DNA of 64,000 nucleotides. Source: CAYNRE01 sp964399535. Its GTDB lineage: Bacteria > Planctomycetota > Planctomycetia > Pirellulales > CAYNRE01. The notes under the pieces are model-generated. The model saw only the letters and a list, made by a program, of their open reading frames with translations, did no database searches and was not told where the DNA came from. The DNA lies in the NCBI GenBank assembly GCA_964399535.1, contig CAYNRE010000071.1, positions 375,499-439,498 on the forward strand, read 5' to 3'. Below are positions 62,180 to 64,000 of this stretch, piece by piece (the stretch's first letter is position 1; each line of letters opens with the position of its first letter). The translations under genes were made by a program, and so were the position numbers.

Positions 62180-62295
62180 GAAGCACCTACTTTCATCAGA
62201 TGGGCCGGCCAGCCGGCGCCCGTGGTGTAGGTGCAACCACAAGCGCCGGCCAGCCGTTCGCCGGGGATCAGCCGGCTACCCAATAACCGAGGATT

Positions 62296-63546
62296 CTACC
62301 CGATTTCCGCCGCGACCCGTTCGGCCAAAGACAAATCACGTTCCGCGTAGATTTGGCTAACATCGGCCTTGGCGTGGCCGAGGGCCACTTGTGCCGCCTC
62401 AAGGCCGAACCGCTTCCGAATCTCGGTCGCCGCCGTGTGCCGCAGCCGGTTCGGCGCCCAGCGGTGGGCCTTTTTCCACGCTCGCCGTTCGGCATCGGTC
62501 TTTAGGTCTTTAGGGCAGGGCCAAGCCAGGTCACACGCGCGGTCAATGGCGCGTCGGTAGCTTTCCGTCGTGTAGTGGTCCCCGGCCGACCGTTCGGGCC
62601 GCTTTTTCTTGCGGCAGACTTGGCTCGGCTGAACCTTGGTTTTCCGGGCCGCCCGCATCCGCTGATGCCGCAGGGCCTCGCTCTCGATGGGCGAAAAACA
62701 AAACGCCGAGGGTGCACGGTCCAGGTAGGGCGCGAGAATCGCTTGCGCTGCCGGCCCAAGCAGAATCACACGCTGCCGGCCGTGGTGCTCGGTCTTATGG
62801 CTCGATGGCACATAGCGCCAGACTTCGGCCGAGCGGCCCACGTCGCAGGGCCGCAGCTTGCAAACTTCCTCCGGCCGTGCGCCCGTCCGCCGCTGCAAGC
62901 GGATCATGTCCGCGACCACGGGCGATAGGTGCGGCAGCGTGGTCTCGACAACGTCGTCGGCCACGGGCAGCACCGGGGGCGTTTCCCGGGCCGTGGTGCG
63001 GCCTTGGCGCAGGCCATCGACGGTCAGAAGCGCCTGATAGGTCGTGATCGGCACCAAGCCGTTGGCAACGCCCCATTTGAACAGCCGCCGGATGCAACCC
63101 ATGATCTTGTTGCAGTAGCTCCGGGACCAATTCTTGGCGACCATCACGTCAACCATCGCCTTGAGCGAAAGCGGGGTGAACTCATCGACCGTCGCCTTGG
63201 CGTAGCGGGCGCGGAGTAGCGCCGACGTCACCTTGATCGCGTGCAGGGAGGAAGTCGGCTCGCCGTTCTTGCGGTAGTAAACCGTGGCGTGTGCCCAGTA
63301 GGCCGCCAGTAGCTTGACCAGGGGCGTGGCGGTCGCCGAAACGCCGGGCTGGATCATGCCCCGGCCGCCGGCAATCCACTCGCCGACCAGGCGGTCAAAC
63401 TCGACCAGGCTAGCTTTCGATTTCCACGGCCCCAGGTAGTGGTCTTTGCCGTGCAGTGTGACCACGGCTTGGCCGGATGCTCGGTGCCGCCGATAGGTGG
63501 GGGTGCGGGGCGCGCGAGCGGAAGGGGTCGAACGTGCGACAGTCAT
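62296..63546 (-). CDS. int: Tyrosine recombinase (integrase)
   Basis: A 416-residue site-specific recombinase, start ATG at 63546 with GGGAGG eight bases upstream. Residues 80-180 are the SAM-like core-binding domain (YCNKIMGCIRRLFKWGVANG). The catalytic domain has the first Arg in TGARPEEVCKL (about 221), the second Arg in NRLRHTAATEI (about 367), His in LGHAKADVSQ (about 389) and the nucleophile Tyr in IYAERDL (about 400). In box II the usual HxxR reads NxxR. It lies 120 bases from the tRNA-Pro gene that carries the attachment repeat and surely drives integration there. Confidence 0.95.
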   Translation of the reverse strand: MTVARSTPSARAPRTPTYRRHRASGQAVVTLHGKDHYLGPWKSKASLVEFDRLVGEWIAGGRGMIQPGVSATATPLVKLLAAYWAHATVYYRKNGEPTSSLHAIKVTSALLRARYAKATVDEFTPLSLKAMVDVMVAKNWSRSYCNKIMGCIRRLFKWGVANGLVPITTYQALLTVDGLRQGRTTARETPPVLPVADDVVETTLPHLSPVVADMIRLQRRTGARPEEVCKLRPCDVGRSAEVWRYVPSSHKTEHHGRQRVILLGPAAQAILAPYLDRAPSAFCFSPIESEALRHQRMRAARKTKVQPSQVCRKKKRPERSAGDHYTTESYRRAIDRACDLAWPCPKDLKTDAERRAWKKAHRWAPNRLRHTAATEIRKRFGLEAAQVALGHAKADVSQIYAERDLSLAERVAAEIG

Positions 63547-63666
63547 CACAGAGCCTCCCAAAAAAGCGCGGAATCCGGTAATTACCGGATTTCCTCGGAT
63601 TTTCAGGCCGCTCTGCCGACCGTCGGCAGGTAACGCAAGTGCTTGCTTCGGCGGAAGTTACGTAAG

Positions 63667-63708
63667 TCGGGGCGACAGGATTTGAACCTGCGACCTCTTG
63701 ACCCCCAG
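63667..63708 (-). repeat. attachment-site repeat, right copy (within tRNA-Pro)
   Basis: The 42 bases shared with 53520-53561, from the anticodon loop to the discriminator base of the tRNA. Confidence 0.85.
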
Positions 63709-63742
63709 TCAAGCGCGCTAATCCAGGCTGCGCCACGCCCCG
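63667..63742 (-). tRNA. tRNA-Pro(GGG)
   Basis: A 76-nt cloverleaf: acceptor stem CGGGGCG/CGCCCCG with discriminator A, D-stem GCGC/GCGC, anticodon stem CTTGA/TCAAG with loop CTGGGGG (anticodon GGG), and T-arm GCAGG-TTCAAAT-CCTGT. CCA is not encoded. Its 3' half is the integrative element's attachment site and remains intact after integration. Confidence 0.95.
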
Positions 63743-63859
63743 AGAAGCCAGTACCCGTCGCGACCCCCCGTGGGGGAGGCCGTGCCGGTCCGCTTCAAGT
63801 CCCGATTATCGCAGATTCGGCCCCGTTGTTCAATCCGGCCATCGCTCGTCCAACTTCGC

Positions 63860-63885
63860 CTAGAGCGGGTCTATTTTTGCTCTAG
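63860..63885. repeat. Inverted repeat near a probable IS630-type end
   Basis: CTAGAGC (63860-63866) and GCTCTAG (63879-63885) are perfect inverted arms with a 12-base loop containing T5. They lie about 50 bases before the transposase start at 63938 and may be part of the insertion sequence's terminal region. They could equally form an RNA hairpin. Confidence 0.4.
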
Positions 63886-63937
63886 CGCCCTCTGGGTAGG
63901 CACGGTAATCTAGGTCATCTCATGGAGGAGTTGGCCG

Positions 63938-64000
63938 ATGATGTATTCGAAAGAGTTCCGTGCCGAAGTGCTGGCCGCATGTGATTCCGGCGAGGAGACG
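63938..64000 (+). CDS. IS630-type transposase, N-terminal fragment (cut by window edge)
   Basis: The first 21 codons, MMYSKEFRAEVLAACDSGEE and one more residue, match the usual start of IS630-family transposases in planctomycetes (SKEFRxxVLAACDxGxxT, leading into a helix-turn-helix). GGAGGAG lies about ten bases upstream. The rest lies outside the window, so completeness is unknown. Confidence 0.7.
   Translation, partial: MMYSKEFRAEVLAACDSGEET

Larger units (their letters stand above)
53520..63708. mobile_element. 10.1-kb integrative element in tRNA-Pro(GGG), phage-satellite-like
   Basis: Exact 42-bp repeats bound the region; the right copy is the 3' half of an intact tRNA-Pro gene and the tyrosine integrase lies next to it, the classic layout of tRNA-integrating elements. 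All recognised genes run leftward in two blocks: integrase plus a hypothetical protein, then, after a terminator-like hairpin, about a dozen closely packed genes, many overlapping by four bases. Contents include family A DNA polymerase, SSB, HK97-type capsid protein, HNH nuclease, zinc ribbon and AlpA-like HTH. No portal, large terminase, maturation protease, tail, lysis or conjugation gene is recognisable. It may be a capsid-encoding satellite, a reduced prophage, or an unknown element type; intact flanking repeats and largely intact genes argue against long decay. Confidence 0.85.

Noticed and set aside
63860..63885. Inverted repeat before the right-edge transposase considered as a terminator of the tRNA or flanking gene
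   Set aside because: The T run is in the loop rather than after the stem; an insertion-sequence end or chance hairpin is more likely.

Overview
The window reads as a chromosome segment of a GC-rich planctomycete, probably of the Pirellulales. The reasons are two giant secreted proteins (about 4,100 and 4,850 residues) that each carry a planctomycete-type LEPR-XLL-like motif near the N-terminus, a formylglycine sulfatase, a DUF1580 protein, NHL/SUMF1 fusions, and long gene-poor gaps. Taxonomy is inferred from gene content only.

Layout. (1) 1-4.3 kb: a secreted protein of repeated modules and a small FHA-domain protein. (2) 4.3-35.2 kb: giant secreted protein 1 (+ strand; SdrD B-like modules, FG-GAP-like repeats, three tandem 180-residue modules), a sulfatase (- strand), a decayed transposase, and giant protein 2 (- strand; LamG, Calx-beta-like, EF-hand-like, PKD-like and dockerin modules). 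(3) 36-37.3 kb: an OprB-type porin broken by a one-base shift in a T run. (4) 37.5-47 kb: nine leftward genes. A GAF/AAA+ sigma-54 activator is followed by a well-matched -24/-12 promoter with clustered GCGCCA half-sites. Downstream lie a small protein, a STAS protein, a DoxX membrane protein, a kelch-tyrosinase-redoxin fusion, a DUF3237 protein, a nitroreductase running in frame into an SMP-30-like beta-propeller, a coiled-coil protein and a patatin. This looks like an inducible module for oxidising or detoxifying phenolic or quinone-like compounds (inference). (5) 47-53.5 kb: an accessory patch with a decayed AbrB/PIN toxin-antitoxin pair, a nucleotidyltransferase-VOC fusion that resembles two antibiotic-resistance folds joined together, and a membrane NHL-SUMF1 protein divergent from a LysR regulator. 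(6) 53.5-63.7 kb: a 10.1-kb integrative element in tRNA-Pro(GGG), bounded by exact 42-bp repeats. (7) Right edge: the first codons of an IS630-type transposase.

The integrative element is the best candidate for an undescribed system. It has a tyrosine integrase next to the tRNA and a tightly coupled leftward operon: DUF1580, a Cys4 protein, a conserved hypothetical, a family A DNA polymerase, a winged-helix protein, HTH, HNH, a zinc ribbon, an AlpA-like protein, an HK97-type major capsid protein and SSB. It has no recognisable portal, terminase, protease, tail or lysis gene. Its size and content fit a phage-satellite-like element that makes its own capsid subunit and replication proteins but would need a helper for the rest. 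Fragments of the same tRNA 3' end lie at four other places, all in one orientation, which suggests repeated insertion and loss of related elements.
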